Positions 35,695-47,987 of a DNA stretch of 64,000 nt are shown here, piece by piece. A program made the position numbers and the translations under genes. This stretch comes from Marisa cornuarietis (Eukaryota > Mollusca > Gastropoda > Architaenioglossa > Ampullariidae): NCBI GenBank assembly GCA_004794655.1, contig SMMW01000003.1, positions 15,147,501-15,211,500 on the forward strand. The letters run 5' to 3'. Each line of letters starts with the position of its first letter. Within the stretch, counting starts at the first letter, position 1. Under the pieces are notes generated by a model. The model was given only the letters and a program-made list of their open reading frames with translations. It was not told where the DNA came from and did no database searches.

Positions 35695-38600
35695 CCCCCG
35701 TGGAGGTAAATTAGGTTGTGGTAGGGCTAACAACCCCACCATGTAAAAAAATCCCCGTTACAGAAACCAAAACCAGAGTACTGATTACGGATGGCGAAGG
35801 TAATGAAACACACCAGGTAACTGGACTTATGACGGACGACAGTCAAACCCGAGAGGGAGCTGGCGCCCCGATGGTGGATTTACTTAAGCCAAAGCAGAAG
35901 TTGAGGGTAGGGTGCTGGAACGTCCAGACCTTGTATCAGACTGGCAGGTTGCCCCAACTAGTCAAGGAGTTTGACAAGTACAACTTGGACATCCTGGGAG
36001 TCAGCGAGGTCAGATGGACCGGTATGGGGAAAAGGAGACTAGCATCAGGACATACTATCTTGTTCTCAGGAAGATCAGACGACCAACACTCTGAAGGAGT
36101 AGCACTACTCCTCAATAAGAAAACTGAAAAGACTCTGGTGGAATGGAAGCCTTATGGACCCAGGCTTCTGAGAGCAAGATTCCATTCAAAGTACACCAAA
36201 CTGACAGTGCTAGTTTGCTATGCACCAACAGAAGACTCCGAGGCAGAAGACAATGATGCTTTTTACGATCAGCTCCAGGCAGCCACGGAGAGCGTCCGAG
36301 CCCATGATATGTTGCTCATCACCGGTGACCTCAATGCCAAGGTGGGAAGTGACAATACCTGCAGGGAGCATATCATGGCCAAGCATGGAATTGGAACCAT
36401 CAATGACAACGGAGAGAGACTGGCAGACTTTTGTGAAGAAAACAATCTACTGATTGGAGGCACACTCTTCCAACACAAAGACATCCACAAGGCAACGTGG
36501 ACATCACCAGACGGGATCACAAAGAACCAGATAGACCATGTAATCATCAACCGAAGATGGAGGAGCTCACTTCAAGATGTCAGAGCCTACAGAGGAGCAG
36601 ACGTTGCCAGTGACCACACTCTTGTGATAGCCGCAGTTTCTCTGAAGCTACGTCGATCACGAGGAAAACAGGCACGTCAGCAAAGAGTGGACTCCGGCAG
36701 ACTGAAGGACCCAGCCACCAAACGGGCCTTTGTAGTCGAAGTTAAGAACAGGTTCCAGGCACTAGGGGACCAACAGGAGATGAACTTAGAGGACTTCAAT
36801 CGAGTCTTACAGGAAACAGGAGAGAAAATACTGGGCTTCCAACGAAAAAAGAAAGAACAGTGGATCAGAGAAGAGACATGGAAAAGGATAGAAGAGAGAA
36901 AGTCAACCAAGCAGAAAATCAACAACACCAGATCTGAACGTCTGAAGGAAAAACATAGACAAAGATATACAGAAATAAACAAAGAGGTAAAGAGGATGAT
37001 CAAAACCGACAAAAGGGACTACATAGAGAAACTGGCAGATGAAGCAGAAGAAGCAGCACGAAAAAATGACCTGAAGACACTATATAAAATCAATAAACAG
37101 CTGAACAACAGGTTCAAAAACAATGAGGTACCAGTGAAAGACATGAACGGAAATGTTGTCCAGGGAGAGGCAGAAAAACTACAGCGCTGGAGGGAACATT
37201 TTGAGTCGGTTCTGAACAGGCCAGCCCCCCCTCAGCTTGCAGACATCCAGCCAGCAGATACAGACCTTGACATCTGCACAGACCCGCCAAGCCTGGAAGA
37301 AGTGACAGCAGCAATCAAGGCAATGAAAAGCGGCAAAGCACCAGGGGCAAATGGAATAACAGCAGAGATGTTGAAAGCAGATGTGAATGTGACAGCTCCC
37401 ATGTTGACTGAAATCTTCAGGCAAGTTTGGGAATCAGGACAGATCCCCGATGCGTGGAAGACAGGGCTCATCTTCAAGTTACCCAAGAAAGGAGATCTTG
37501 GAGACTGTAATAACTGGAGGGGTATAACACTTCTTTCCATCACCAGCAAGGTCTTCAGCAAGATTGTTTTGTCAAGACTGACAGCAACCGTTGAGAAAGA
37601 CCTCCGGCCTCAGCAAGCAGGATTTCGCCCTGGGCGATCCTGCTCTGAACTCATTTTCACTCTGCGTCAGATTCTGGAGCAGAGCAATGAGTGGAACGCA
37701 CCGCTGTACATCAACTTCATCGACCTGGAGAAGGCTTTTGACAGCATCCACCGCGAGTCCTTATGGAAGATCCTGAGGCATTATGGAGTCCCTGCGAAAC
37801 TTGTCCAGGTCAATGCAATGCTGTACAGCGACTTCAAATCTCAGGTGGTCTGTGACACGGAGCTCACAGCCCCCTTCAGTACTGGGGTGAAACTGCATTC
37901 TGTCCCCGTTCCTCTTCATCCTGGCCATGGACTGGATCATGAAGAATTCCACCGACAGTGAGAGGAGAGGAATCAAATGGACCATGACTATGACAGCAAC
38001 AACAATGCTGGAAGACTTGGACTTTGCCGATGACATTGCCCTGTTGTCACACCGCCACCAAGACATGCAGGAGAAAACAAATGCCTTCTCAGAAACAGCT
38101 GGAAACCTTGGCTTGAAGGTCAGCGCAAAGAAAACAAAAAGTATGAGAGTGAACGCCAGAGTCCAAGAAAACATCAAACTAAATGGAGAAGAGATTGAGG
38201 AAGTTGACAGTTTTACCTATCTTGGGTCCAAGATGTCCAACACCGGGGATGCAGAGGTGGAGATTCGAGCCCGACTGGCAAAAGCCAGCCAGGCCTTCGC
38301 CTCACTCAGGAGCACATGGAAGGCAAAAAACATCAGCCAGAAGACCAAGCTCAGAATCTTCAAGTCGAATGTGATCAGCACCCTCCTTTATGGATCGGAA
38401 ACATGGAAGATGACCAAAAACATCGGTAACAGGCTTGACGTCTTCCAAAACAGATGCTTCAGGCGCATACTTAACATCTTTTGGCCAAACACCATCACCA
38501 ATGAAGAACTCCACCGAAGAACTGAAACCTAGTCCATCACCACGCAGGTTCAACGAAGGGGTTGGCGATGGATTAGACATGTGTTCCGCCAGCAGACACC

Positions 38601-38808
38601 AGACCTCTCCAGAATCGCCCTACGATGGACTCCAGACGGCCGAAGAAAACGAGGCCGCCCAAAGGAAACCTGGAGAAGAACAGTGGAAAGGGAGATGAAA
38701 GGAAAGGGCTGGACATGGGGTCGCCTGGAGCGGGTTTCAGCCGATCGACATCAGTGGCGGGCTTTGGTTGAGGCCTTATGTGCAACTAGCACGAAGAGGA
38801 TTGACTGA
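35695..38808 (+). mobile_element. RTE-like non-LTR retrotransposon, nearly full length
   Basis: The 3,114-bp element lies between 13-bp target-site duplications. It starts CCCCCGTGGAGG and ends GATTGACTGA, where the last TGA is also the ORF stop. A minimal 3' UTR and a short-repeat 3' end rather than poly(A) are typical of RTE-type elements. One polyprotein with endonuclease and reverse transcriptase fills it. It is GC-richer than the surroundings and carries only two disabling lesions, so the insertion is young compared with the rest of the array. Confidence 0.85.
35718..38808 (+). pseudogene. RTE-like endonuclease-reverse transcriptase, two lesions
   Basis: The frame is open from 35,718 (GTG); the first in-frame ATG is at 35,829. 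An exonuclease-endonuclease-phosphatase domain spans residues about 62-310 (VGCWNVQTL, SEVRW, ITGDLNAKVG at 201-210, IDHVII, ASDHTL). A Lys/Glu-rich linker follows to about 480. The reverse transcriptase begins near 535 (SGKAPGANGI, NWRGITLLS, QQAGFRPGRSC, FIDLEKAFDS at 668-676). At about 37,893 the reading frame shifts, removing about 5 nt in the conserved block after STGVK. The next frame continues with CILSPFLFILAMDW and the catalytic FADD (38,023-38,034). An in-frame TAG at 38,530-38,532 precedes the conserved C-terminal part (RGWRWIRHV, GRRKRGRPK, TWRR) and the final TGA. The copy is inactive as read. Confidence 0.92.
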
Positions 38809-38821
38809 CTAACAAACTAAG
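38809..38821. repeat. Target-site duplication, right copy (RTE-like element)
   Basis: CTAACAAACTAAG is identical to 35,682-35,694. Confidence 0.8.
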
Positions 38822-38938
38822 AGAAATTTTGTTTACGACGAAAATGTTTTAAAACATACAGCTCAAAATTCATCAAAAAATGATAGTTCAACACCACCCT
38901 TATCCAGGACTGCCACGTGTCCGCACTAAACCCCATGG

Positions 38939-39085
38939 CAGTGGTGTAGGAAGATGGTCGGTATGGGGAGGGGTGGGTAAACTTCTTGTTTACAGTGAAC
39001 GACGTTCACATTCTTGCCTCCTCAGTATCTTTTTGAGGGGGCAGCTGCCCCTCTTGCACCCTCGTCTCTGGTTCTTACGCCACTG
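38939..39085. mobile_element. Small MITE-like element with CAGTGGYGTARGAA ends
   Basis: Left end CAGTGGTGTAGGAAGATGG; right end, read inward, CAGTGGCGTAAGAACCAGAG. The length is 147 bp with no ORF. CAGTGGCGTA-type ends are common in hAT-related non-autonomous elements. No clear 8-bp target duplication was found. Confidence 0.5.
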
Positions 39086-40440
39086 AATGACTTAATCCTC
39101 TGGCCACAAACGAAAGAGAGGATGGTCGAAACTCGGTAAAAAAAAAAAAAAAAAAAGCATCCAGGAAAATATCATGAGATGTTGTCGGGCGCCGACATCG
39201 AGTCTAGGTATGAGATCTTGAGAGTGAAATTGTCATGAAAACCTGCTGTCGCTGGGAAACGGGGTGGCCAGTGGTGTCACTGTGCTAAGTCCAGTTATAC
39301 GATTGTAGATGTTGAACAGTTTCTTGAAGGAGGTTATCTGTGACTTAAGGTATGTTACTAGGCCTTGTGGGTGCATTTTTCAACTCGTCATTTCGTGGTG
39401 ATCTCTTCGTGCATGGTGAGTCCAGTCTTCAGTCACATGTTCATCATGTTGACGAATTTGCTTCGCATCACTGAGTTCGACACGGATTCCTAAATACCAA
39501 GGTGCTCGTGATCTCAAGAGTTTCGCACAAAACACAATTAAGTTGATCAACAGATGGCGACTGTCACACCACCCTCAGCAACTGTGCTTTGAATACCTGT
39601 TATTAAAACTGTATAGAGAGCGAGTAAGCCTATAAGCAGACGAGAGATTCCGAGAAACATTGACCGACTGCGCTGACTGGTCATCAGGTCTATGCGTGAT
39701 CTAGTTAAAAATATGTTTCCTATCGCGAGTTGGTTGCCACACGGAGTGGGCTAAACGAAATGTGTACAGCATCTCCGACATTTTTACAGTGTCAGGATGA
39801 GATGTTTCGTAGAAATGCACATAAATGTCTCCACGAAGTACTGAGTGGGGCCGTTGAATACTTTGCTATAATCACGCATAATCATAAAATTCTGAGGCTT
39901 AGTATGTTCTCGACGCTCGGATGGTGTCTGTAAATGCAGACCAAGTGCATCGAACGACATGGAGAAAGAAAAAAAAGACAGACAAACAGACAATTTCAAA
40001 AATTGTGTTGAAACGACAGAGCAGATGAGAAAGACAGGTATTTTTGATGATTTGTAGATGATAGCAGTGCATCCCTCCCCAATAACCACCCTTACGGGTA
40101 GGACGGTGAAAACACATCAGTCAACAGCCTACTGACGTTAGACTGACACCCACGCTGTCGTCACCCTCCTGCTGAAGCCACGTGTCACTGATGATGACAA
40201 ATCTAGGTGGTGGTCAACAACCGACTTCGATGCACTTTAATGACTGTTGTGCTGACTGTCGTGTGTTTGTGTGTGTGTGGAGATGGGAAGTGGAGAAACG
40301 GCAATCTTCTCGTCTCAGACGTGATATGGAGTCATTCAGCCCAACTGGTCGGCCTGTTTTTCCAGTTGCTGTTACGGATGACGACAGTCGTCAACAAAAA
40401 CCGATTCCCCTTAACCCGATGGGAAACTACGTCACATAAC
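39086..40440. other. Unrecognised non-coding DNA
   Basis: Only short chance ORFs are present. An A run lies at about 39,139-39,157. No duplicates of this stretch were noticed in the window. Confidence 0.4.
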
Positions 40441-41600
40441 TGTTACAGGTCGTACCTCTAACAGATGTTAGTTTGCTGTGACTGCCGGCAGACACCAACG
40501 TTTATACAGCGCACTTCACTTGAACAGTCTGTGCAAGGTGTTCTCCGGTAACTAATTTTTTAATTGAATAAGAGATCGTCCTTCTATACTCTGATGCGAT
40601 GCTGTTATATCTATGTTTGTTTATCTATTTTGGACTATGTATGTGGTCTATGCACATTATGTGTCTACAGGCGTATTTTACTTTGTAAAGCGCACTGTAC
40701 ATGCTTTAAAGTGCAGAAATGCGCTAAAAAAATCTTCTTATTAAGGTTGTAATAATAATAATAAAGATCGATTATACATTGACCATTCTCTCTCTCTCCC
40801 CTCATCTCTCACACACAAATCTATAACTGAAAAATAAAATAAATTATTTGACATGCATCATCACTTTAACGTAAAAATCCACTTCATACTTTCTCTTCTG
40901 CCCATGGTCATTTAGTTGGAATTTCTTTACAAAAACTGGGTTTTGCTTGTTATTTCGTTTGTAAACTTAGTTTTAGTTCATCAGCAGTTGAAGGACAATT
41001 ACTTTCTGACCTGTGTTAATGCATTTCTCGCACTTCACGTGTCGCAGTTACATCCACGAGGACAAATTACGAAAATATGAGAGAACAAATGGCAGGTGAG
41101 TGGGACCATATTGCTGCTAATAAAAGCTACTTTTCGAGATAAGTGCGATTTGTAGGGAAACCTGACATCTTCTGAGCGGGAAGTTGAAGTCTGTGTACTG
41201 ATTACCAACGCCTACTATAAACAGAGCTAACATTTGTCGAAATAAATAAAACAATCTGCGTGCAAAGGACGCTCCGGTCCAGCCCTGACCTCTTGATGCG
41301 CATGACTGCGCAAAAATGTCATTTATCGGGTGGACAATTAGGCTACAAACCGACCTTTTTTTATTTTGTAACATTGCATTTATTGCACATAAAGTAAAAG
41401 AGGGCGTTTAAAAGTTGTTTATGTATAGATGTTATTAAATTCACTGGACTCTTTGATTAAAGAAAATGCTTAGGATGGCACTTAATGTTTGCGAACTCCA
41501 TTCACCCTTGCGATGCATGGAATTAGGTTTTGATATTTGTGTTGGTATTTTTTGTTTTTGTCTCTACTCCCCCACATGACTGTGTTCATCCTTCCCCTTT
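40441..41600. repeat. Outermost copy of the 24-kb block
   Basis: No gene is seen. 40,450-40,770 resembles 24,030-24,520, ending in a retroposon-like tail (TTGTAAAGCGCACTGTACATG, then AAATGCGCTAAAAAAATC and AATAATAATAATAA). 41,005-41,330 is a direct copy of 24,630-24,960. This is the last duplicated block seen to the right. Confidence 0.6.
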
Positions 41601-42764
41601 GAACTTCCACACTATGTGTTTGGTGTATGCTTCAAATGTATTTTGAACGTGGACGAAAGTTGAATACTGTTGGAATGGTACATTTCATTCCAAAGTCCTT
41701 TGTCCACGATACATGACCTAGACAGCTTAAAATCTATGTTGAAACTGCTCATGTTACGAACGAGTGCTGTTTAGTGGCCATTCTTCGTGTGTGACAAAAT
41801 GTCTGATCAAATAGGCGAATACTAGTATTGCTAAACAACTGCTTATCATCGTCAAGAACCGAAGATTTCCTAAGAAGGCCTGTCCGAAACTGTAGAAAGT
41901 GTAAAATAAAATTATAGGTATTTCCACAAAAACATAATAATTACTTCCTTATCCTCGCTGCTTTCCAAAATTTCTTCTTGTGCTGCCAACTTTAAATTAG
42001 TTTTGTTGTTTATTCTGTTAACTGCCATCATGTTTATAGTGATTAGCTATGCCCATGACTCGTTCTGTGTCTTTCCCTGCCAGTGATTGTTGCGCTCAGA
42101 CATCTTCGTCTGTCTTTGTACTCTTTTAATTATTTGTTTATTCTTTCCCCGAACGGGCCGAGGGCTGAATGAAAAAAGCACTTTCTCGTATCTTTACCTC
42201 TCGTTAATAAAGAATTGTCATTGTCATTGTGAGAGAGTGTCGGACGGACTGTCTCCACGATGTCAGCCTACACTGGACACTCATTGCAGAGACTGTCGGA
42301 GATTCTTTTGAGTATTAGTGGCTGTTTCATTACTTTCTCTCGCATATAAACGTGGTTAATTCACAGATACAAAGACGGAAATAGTGACGGTATATCGAGA
42401 AGACTGACGTGCAGCTGTTTCGTGTTACATGTAATAGGATTCACCTGCTACCCCCACCACCACATTAGTACACACACCATGAACAAGTGCACTCTAGAAC
42501 CAGTTTCTCGTTGGATGGCTATAGTGAAGCAGTCAGTTAAAATGGGCATACAACAGAAGCTGGTTAACTGTTAGGCGTTAATTAGGCAGCAAGCACCTAA
42601 TGACGTGTTGAGCAGATAGCGCCAGGTCTGTACAAAAGGAGCATTAATTTTGCATTATTTTCAGGGATCACGTTATGTTCATGTTAGTCACTTTACAGCC
42701 CTCGGTGGAACTCCTTGTTGGATCAAAATCCTGGTTATGCCCAACGCTCTCTCTCTCACATACC

Positions 42765-42815
<51 letters not shown>

Positions 42816-43223
42816 TAACCTCTACAACGAAAAGCGACCAGCCAGTTGGAGCTTACTTTCATTAGTCTATAGTACAAATTGCTATTGTAGGCACACGTGC
42901 TGAACCGTTCACTTTAGTCGTCTTCATCTTTGGCAGTTAGCCTTAGTCGTTGTCTTTGTTCTGACAAGCGTGGGACGAACATTCGCCCTGTTGTGCAGCA
43001 CAAAGATAAAGGCACAAAAGGACTCCCCGTCGGCTAGTCAAGACCGTAGAACATAGCTGCAAGACCTGTCTGCAGAAAAAAATAAAACCAAAAACTTCCC
43101 ACGGTGTCTCGGGGAACTTGCGGCTAGCGCCACCTATAAAATAAAGATCAGCACCAATTAGCCGTCTGCTCGCATAGTTCTCCAAAAGGACGAAGAAGCA
43201 GAAGACTGTGAGGTTCTACAATG
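41601..43223. other. Non-coding, with (CA)n microsatellite
   Basis: No gene is supported apart from the retroposon tail. A CA run lies at about 42,766-42,813. The part next to 43,223 may be 3' UTR of the candidate exon at 43,224-43,386. Confidence 0.4.
42110..42235 (+). mobile_element. Retroposon 3' end with (GTCATT)n-type tail
   Basis: CGGGCCGAGGGCTGAATG, then TTAATAAAGAATTGTCATTGTC. The layout (polyadenylation-like AATAAA followed by short ATTGTC repeats) resembles 3' ends of CR1/L2-type LINEs and their SINEs. The 5' limit is not visible. Confidence 0.4.
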
Positions 43224-43386
43224 TCACACCCCGCCTTCGGAGGCGGTGAAGTACTGCTCACTGTCGTCCGACCACTCTTTTGAGTGAGCTTCTGAGGAAG
43301 GTTCAGTCGAGGATTGTGTTGACGACACACAACCCGCTTTCTCTCCTCTGTGCGTGTCACCAGCCAGGGTTTCGTATTCATGGTCA
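43224..43386 (-). CDS. Candidate terminal exon, acidic Ser/Glu-rich C-terminus
   Basis: The protein was not recognised. On the minus strand, TGTCCATTTTCAG is a plausible acceptor just before 43,386. It is followed by 53 codons and a stop at 43,226-43,224. The frame reads SDHEYETLAGD from the junction codon and ends KEWSDDSEQYFTASEGGV. It is rich in Ser and Glu with casein-kinase-2-like sites, and not the Leu/Cys/Arg-rich type of chance ORFs common here. The exon starts with the third base of a codon. Upstream exons should lie to the right (minus strand); the ORF at 45,813-46,031 is one candidate partner. A chance ORF cannot be excluded. Confidence 0.38.
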
Positions 43387-45812
43387 CTGAAAATGGACAC
43401 AGTTTTGTTTCGTCTCAAAATGGTTTCTGCGAACTAATGCATTTCAAAAATCTAGTGGGATTATTGTTTTCTAGGGAAAGGTCAATGTAAAATACTATTT
43501 CCTAAAACATGGAAATACTCTTTTCTGTTCCCGAAATGCTGATCTCCACACATAACCATGCACAGGTCAGGATTGTGTATGGATACGTTGTCAAGGCCCC
43601 AGCCAATGAGACTGCCATGGGGTCTAGGCATCGGCCCCCATCGCATTGTATCTATGAAAGCAAGACACTTTTCCTAATATCCCTCCTTCTACCCGGGAAA
43701 ACGACTTGCTCTCGCTTCATAACTACGGCCTCTGGTGTTTGTTATAAAAAGGAATCTCCGTGTTAAAGCCACGAAGAACACTGACAGTTGGTGGCGTTGC
43801 TGTCAAGGACCATACAGACTGATAGCAAACGAATTTTTCGCGTTGACCTCCAGAAAGAAGCTCCTGAGTACAAGCTATCAACGTGAATAGGACGAGCAGA
43901 CGATATGAGTTACACCCGCTTCTTTGTTGCTGTTAAGCCATCTGAGTAATTAGGGGTCTCGTGACTCCAGTGAATGACCGAGCCCCTGCCTCTTTTAAAG
44001 CGACAGGGTATTTTTCATATATGGACTGAGCTTATCCACCCGACTAAATTCTTAGTCGTTTAAATTCCTTCAGTTCTTTTTTTTTTAATGTCCTTAATTG
44101 GCTCTCTCAATACTTCTCTCTTACCCGCACCTGTCTCTCACGTCTCCTCCCTCAGTCTGTAGCGGACTACGAGTTCACCTACCCAACATTTCAGCATTAA
44201 CATTACGTTTAACTTCCTCCAGTTTCTCTTTTTTAACTGTCATCACTATTCTAATATGTCTTGCTTACTTTCCCCTCATTTTCCCACATTCCCTCGTCTC
44301 CTCCCTCCGTAAACACAGTTTATATGATGCTGATATGCTGCTGCTCCCAACGTTTTCATCAGCTCGTTATAACCTTTTGATGAGCTGATAATTTCTTCGT
44401 CATTCATTATCATTCACATCTGCACAATGGTTACCTCACCTGCAAGGACAGCATTCACAGGCTGACTGACAGGCGCCCATGACTGTCGCATCAACATCTG
44501 TGCGGCTCGAAGGCGCTAGACAGACAGAAACATGGAGCTCGCTGTGTTAAATTTCACGAAATTTGTTCTTTTGCAGTGTGTGGGGAACTGAATCTCGGAT
44601 CTATGGTCCATCTTGCGGGTAGAAAGAAGGGAAAGGAAGAGAGAAACAGCACACTATTACGGAAATCGTGTTACGCCACGTCGTCAGTCCACACCCTTAC
44701 CCTTAACAAGTTTTCTTTCAACATCAGGTGACGGATTCGATGGTTTATGGCGTCGTATTATTTAAATCATGTACACCGACATTAATGCATGTGTGCCTTT
44801 TTATTGTTTAGAACATCATGCAGCTACGACAGTTTACGTGGCCATCTGTTAAACCTCGACTCGTCACTCGTTGCGAAGTCTACATGACACCCTCGCCCCA
44901 CCAGGCAGATTTACAGAATGACAGCACAGCGTCACGTGAAACTTTCGTAGACGCGAGGCTGTCACTGCACGCTCCATACACCTTTAGAAAAGCAAACAGA
45001 AAATGCACGAGGGTTGTGTAAGGAGTGTCTCAGTCTGTCTTCTCACTCCTGATATATGCCAGCTGGATTAAATGGCGTTTATATCACACACACTTACCTC
45101 GATATCGAGCCTTGGAAACCGTCACAAGATCCGACCTGCGCGCTTTCCTACTTCATTTTGACATCGCTCCACGACGACAAGAAGTAGCCTTGACCCTTGG
45201 TGAACTACGCGCTGTTTATGCAATCACTTCGACTGGTTCCCCTCCCTACGAACTCACGTTCGTTACCAGTTTTTTCGAAAGCCAACAACCGGTCCTTGCG
45301 ACATTCGGAGATGGATAACGAGACTATCTGCTATTTTTATCTTTTTCTCACTCCTTGTCTCTGCTGGTAATAGTGGCGAGAGTGAACTCTAGTAATATTT
45401 TTACTTCGCCCTTTCACTCTCCAGATGGCGCTCAGAAGGCATAGAAATACTGAGACAATCGAGAGAAATCGCGAGCAATGGCGAGATCTGGTTTCAAGGG
45501 CACTTTGTTGACTCATTGCTCAGGAATGTGAACACGAAAAAGGATAATATATTACAGTGCATAAAAGTTCACCTATCCTTCACACACACACAGACGTTGC
45601 AAATGTACAGCAGTCCTGATTTTAAAAAAAAAAACAACAAGTACAGGAATGGATGTTAGTTCATTTCTTTTTTAATGTTTGTAGCGACATAGTTTCGGAT
45701 CAGCTTCGCTAGACGCAGAATCGCGTGAAATTTCACCATCAATTACTCTCACACTTGCGAGGCAGCACACAGCAAGCTGGCAAAACACATGAGCGGGCAC
45801 GAGCTTCACAGA
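43387..45812. other. Non-coding or intronic, nothing firm
   Basis: Several ORFs of 60-97 codons on both strands lack splice or promoter support. If the flanking minus-strand candidates belong to one gene, this is its intron. Confidence 0.35.
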
Positions 45813-46031
45813 CTAAGCGCCAGCAGCATACAAGACTAGCACAACTAATGCGAGCACTTCAAAATAATAAAATAAAAATAATAACTTTTTAACAACTGAC
45901 TGTGACAAACACAGGGCACTCTCTTCGACATTATAAAAGTTCTCGCGGGGTGCGGTTTTTCTAACGACTGGGAAGAGCTTGGCACTTAATACTGTTTCCA
46001 CAAACCTGGGCGAATTTACTGACTCCTCCAT
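45813..46031 (-). CDS. Candidate 72-aa ORF or first exon behind a CRE/CCAAT promoter
   Basis: The product was not recognised. The ATG at 46,031 has a strong context (TTAAAAATGGAG). The N-terminal part (MEESVNSPRFVETVLSAK, then FPVVRKTAPRENFYNVEES) is protein-like. If read straight through, the C-terminus is KK followed by about 22 hydrophobic residues, like a tail anchor. This part is AT-rich and may be chance. Alternatively CCCAG|GTTTGT (GT at about 46,004) is a splice donor after nine codons, giving a phase compatible with the exon at 43,386. It lies 0.6 kb past the stop of RBIS on the same strand. Confidence 0.33.
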   Translation of the reverse strand: MEESVNSPRFVETVLSAKLFPVVRKTAPRENFYNVEESALCLSQSVVKKLLFLFYYFEVLALVVLVLYAAGA

Positions 46032-46049
46032 TTTTAAGCTACACGCGTA

Positions 46050-46200
46050 ACGAGGTACACGAGATGCACTATGTATAGAAAGCGGTCAGCAACACTGGCG
46101 TCAAGTGCATGGATTCATTTACGTTGAGAAGACCTCAGCCAATGAAAGAGCTGAGAATACGTGTTAACTAGGAATATTGTGACGTCACGAATTAGACCTT
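46050..46200 (-). promoter_or_regulatory. Putative promoter with CRE and inverted CCAAT box
   Basis: On the minus strand, GTGACGTCAC (full CRE palindrome, near 46,180), then TTCATTGGCTGAGG (CCAAT box, near 46,140), then CTATACATAG near 46,070. Spacing and order suit a promoter driving leftwards into the ATG at 46,031. Confidence 0.4.
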
Positions 46201-46633
46201 TTTAAGTCCGTGGTGATGTTTGTAGGCGAGTTCTCGAGAATGCAAAGGGGGCATACACAAATCCTCGAACCCTCCTTCTCATTCACGCGAACACGACCCT
46301 ACGCCGACGCGTGCACACACACACACACACAAGCACACGATTTTCTTAGAAATCGAATTCCTTTCAGAAAACAAAGAAAATAAAATGGAAAGTTCACACC
46401 TTTGAAGTTTTTAATTTAATATTTTATTTACCTCAATATAGACAACTGCACATTATAGAAGTCCGTTTCAAAATGCTCCAGCGTGACGTCATAATCAGCT
46501 TCTCCATCGCTAAGTGATTCCTCTGGTAGACCTTCTCGCACGGTTAGTCCCCATCACCACCGACTTCGAGATCCCCGTCCATTGAGAAGATCAGCTTTTC
46601 CTATTCAAGTGAATCACTACAGGTAACAGTCCT

Positions 46634-46708
46634 CTAAGAGGTGAGCTTTGACAATTCATCTGCTGCCATGTTGATGTCAGGCGGTGGTGCATCGCTAGAC
46701 ATGTTCAC
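46634..46708 (-). CDS. RBIS: RBIS, coding exon 3 (C-terminus)
   Basis: Acceptor TTTTGTACGCAG|GTG opens the exon in phase 0 at 46,708. It encodes 24 residues (VNMSSDAPPPDINMAADELS, KLTS) and the stop TAG at 46,636-46,634. The DINMAADEL stretch corresponds to the conserved C-terminal region of RBIS proteins. A TTTATT on the plus strand (46,423-46,428) gives AATAAA about 205 nt downstream as a candidate poly(A) signal. Confidence 0.85.
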   Translation of the reverse strand: MNMSSDAPPPDINMAADELSKLTS

Positions 46709-46888
46709 CTGCGTACAAAAAAAATCAAGAAAATAGTTTTAAAAATAAATTTTGCTGCTGATTAGTATTATTTTAAAGTTTTCCCAGATATATATATAGA
46801 GAGAGAGAAAGAGAACAGTGCCAAGTGATGATAGTGAAAACGGTCCCAATGACATGATTTTAACTCATATCTGTGCGAGTTAACATAC

Positions 46889-46996
46889 CTTCGTTGCTGG
46901 TTTCATGGCTGGTAGTTCCTCTGACTTCTTTTCTGTCTGCAGCTCTGACATCTGTGAATCGAGTTTCTCTGTTTTGGACCTGTTCTGGAAATTAAT
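46889..46996 (-). CDS. RBIS: RBIS, coding exon 2
   Basis: 108 nt, phase 0 at both ends. Acceptor TTGCTTGCAG|ATT at 46,996; donor ACGAAG|GTATGT with GT at 46,888-46,887. It encodes INFQNRSKTEKLDSQMSELQ and TEKKSEELPAMKPATK, a charged, probably helical segment. In RBIS homologues the same junction follows the conserved NLKK-type motif of exon 1. Confidence 0.88.
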
Positions 46997-47987
46997 CTGC
47001 AAGCAAGTCAGAAACGTGAAGATAATATGTGTGTGTTAGTTTTACGACCGGACGTACAGATTGCGATAATGTTAGAGACAAAAAGGAGAAGAGTGGTTGA
47101 AAATCAAGAAAAAGTCTACAAAGACAGTGTTATAAGAACTTAACATTGTATTATACATGTTACATCAGATTTGTTTATAAAGTTAGCATCATTCGCGTAA
47201 TTTACACAACCCGTGTCTGCTAGCAGGTTCTTGTTTCTTCATCAACAGCCCAACAGCAATAGTCTAATGGGGGAGCACTACTACACGATACGAATTCGCG
47301 AATATTACAGTTTCTTCCCTTGCCATCCAGCGCGCAAAGGCGCGGAATTCGCTCGACGTCCTGTTTCTTTCCATTCTACTGCATAACGAAACACATAATT
47401 AAAAACATATTACTCCCACATTCTAAACTTTAATTTTGTGCTGTTTTCGCGTAGCTAATGCTAAAAATGGAGCGCTAGTGTTGCCGCTACTTAAAAAGCT
47501 CGCACTGACCTCACTCAGAGGTTTGTCCTTATCTGAATTCTGAACTACACTCACATCTTTGGTGGTTTAGGGGGGGGGGGGGAACGTAGTTAACTCCTAA
47601 AGCAGTAAAATTAAACATTATAAACAGTAAAGAAGGTATATATGTGGCATCAAACAGTATACATACAAACATAATACGATAAACACAGGTTTTCTTCACA
47701 AATATCTACTAAAAGTACTATATTTATAAATTCGTGAACAAAATGCAAAATTTGTTAATCCTTTTTTGTTGTTCCCGCTGCCGTTCTTTATATTCACCAG
47801 CTGTTGCAACATTACGCCACTCCCATAAAAGATGATGACTCCCCCCCCCCTAAAATGAAGACAGGAGAAACATTCTATTTTAAGAGAAACTGGTGACTGG
47901 GTTGTGACTGGATTCTCTCTCTCTCTCTCTTGGAGACGCACGAAAATACAGAACAGCAAGCTGGACTGTAAGGAAATGCGTGCGCAC

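Noticed and set aside
36269..38785. Several minus-strand and off-frame ORFs inside the RTE-like element
   Set aside because: Shadows of the endonuclease-reverse transcriptase frame.
45025..45318. 97-codon plus-strand ORF
   Set aside because: No signal, domain, promoter or splice site that stands out; upstream in-frame context looks random.
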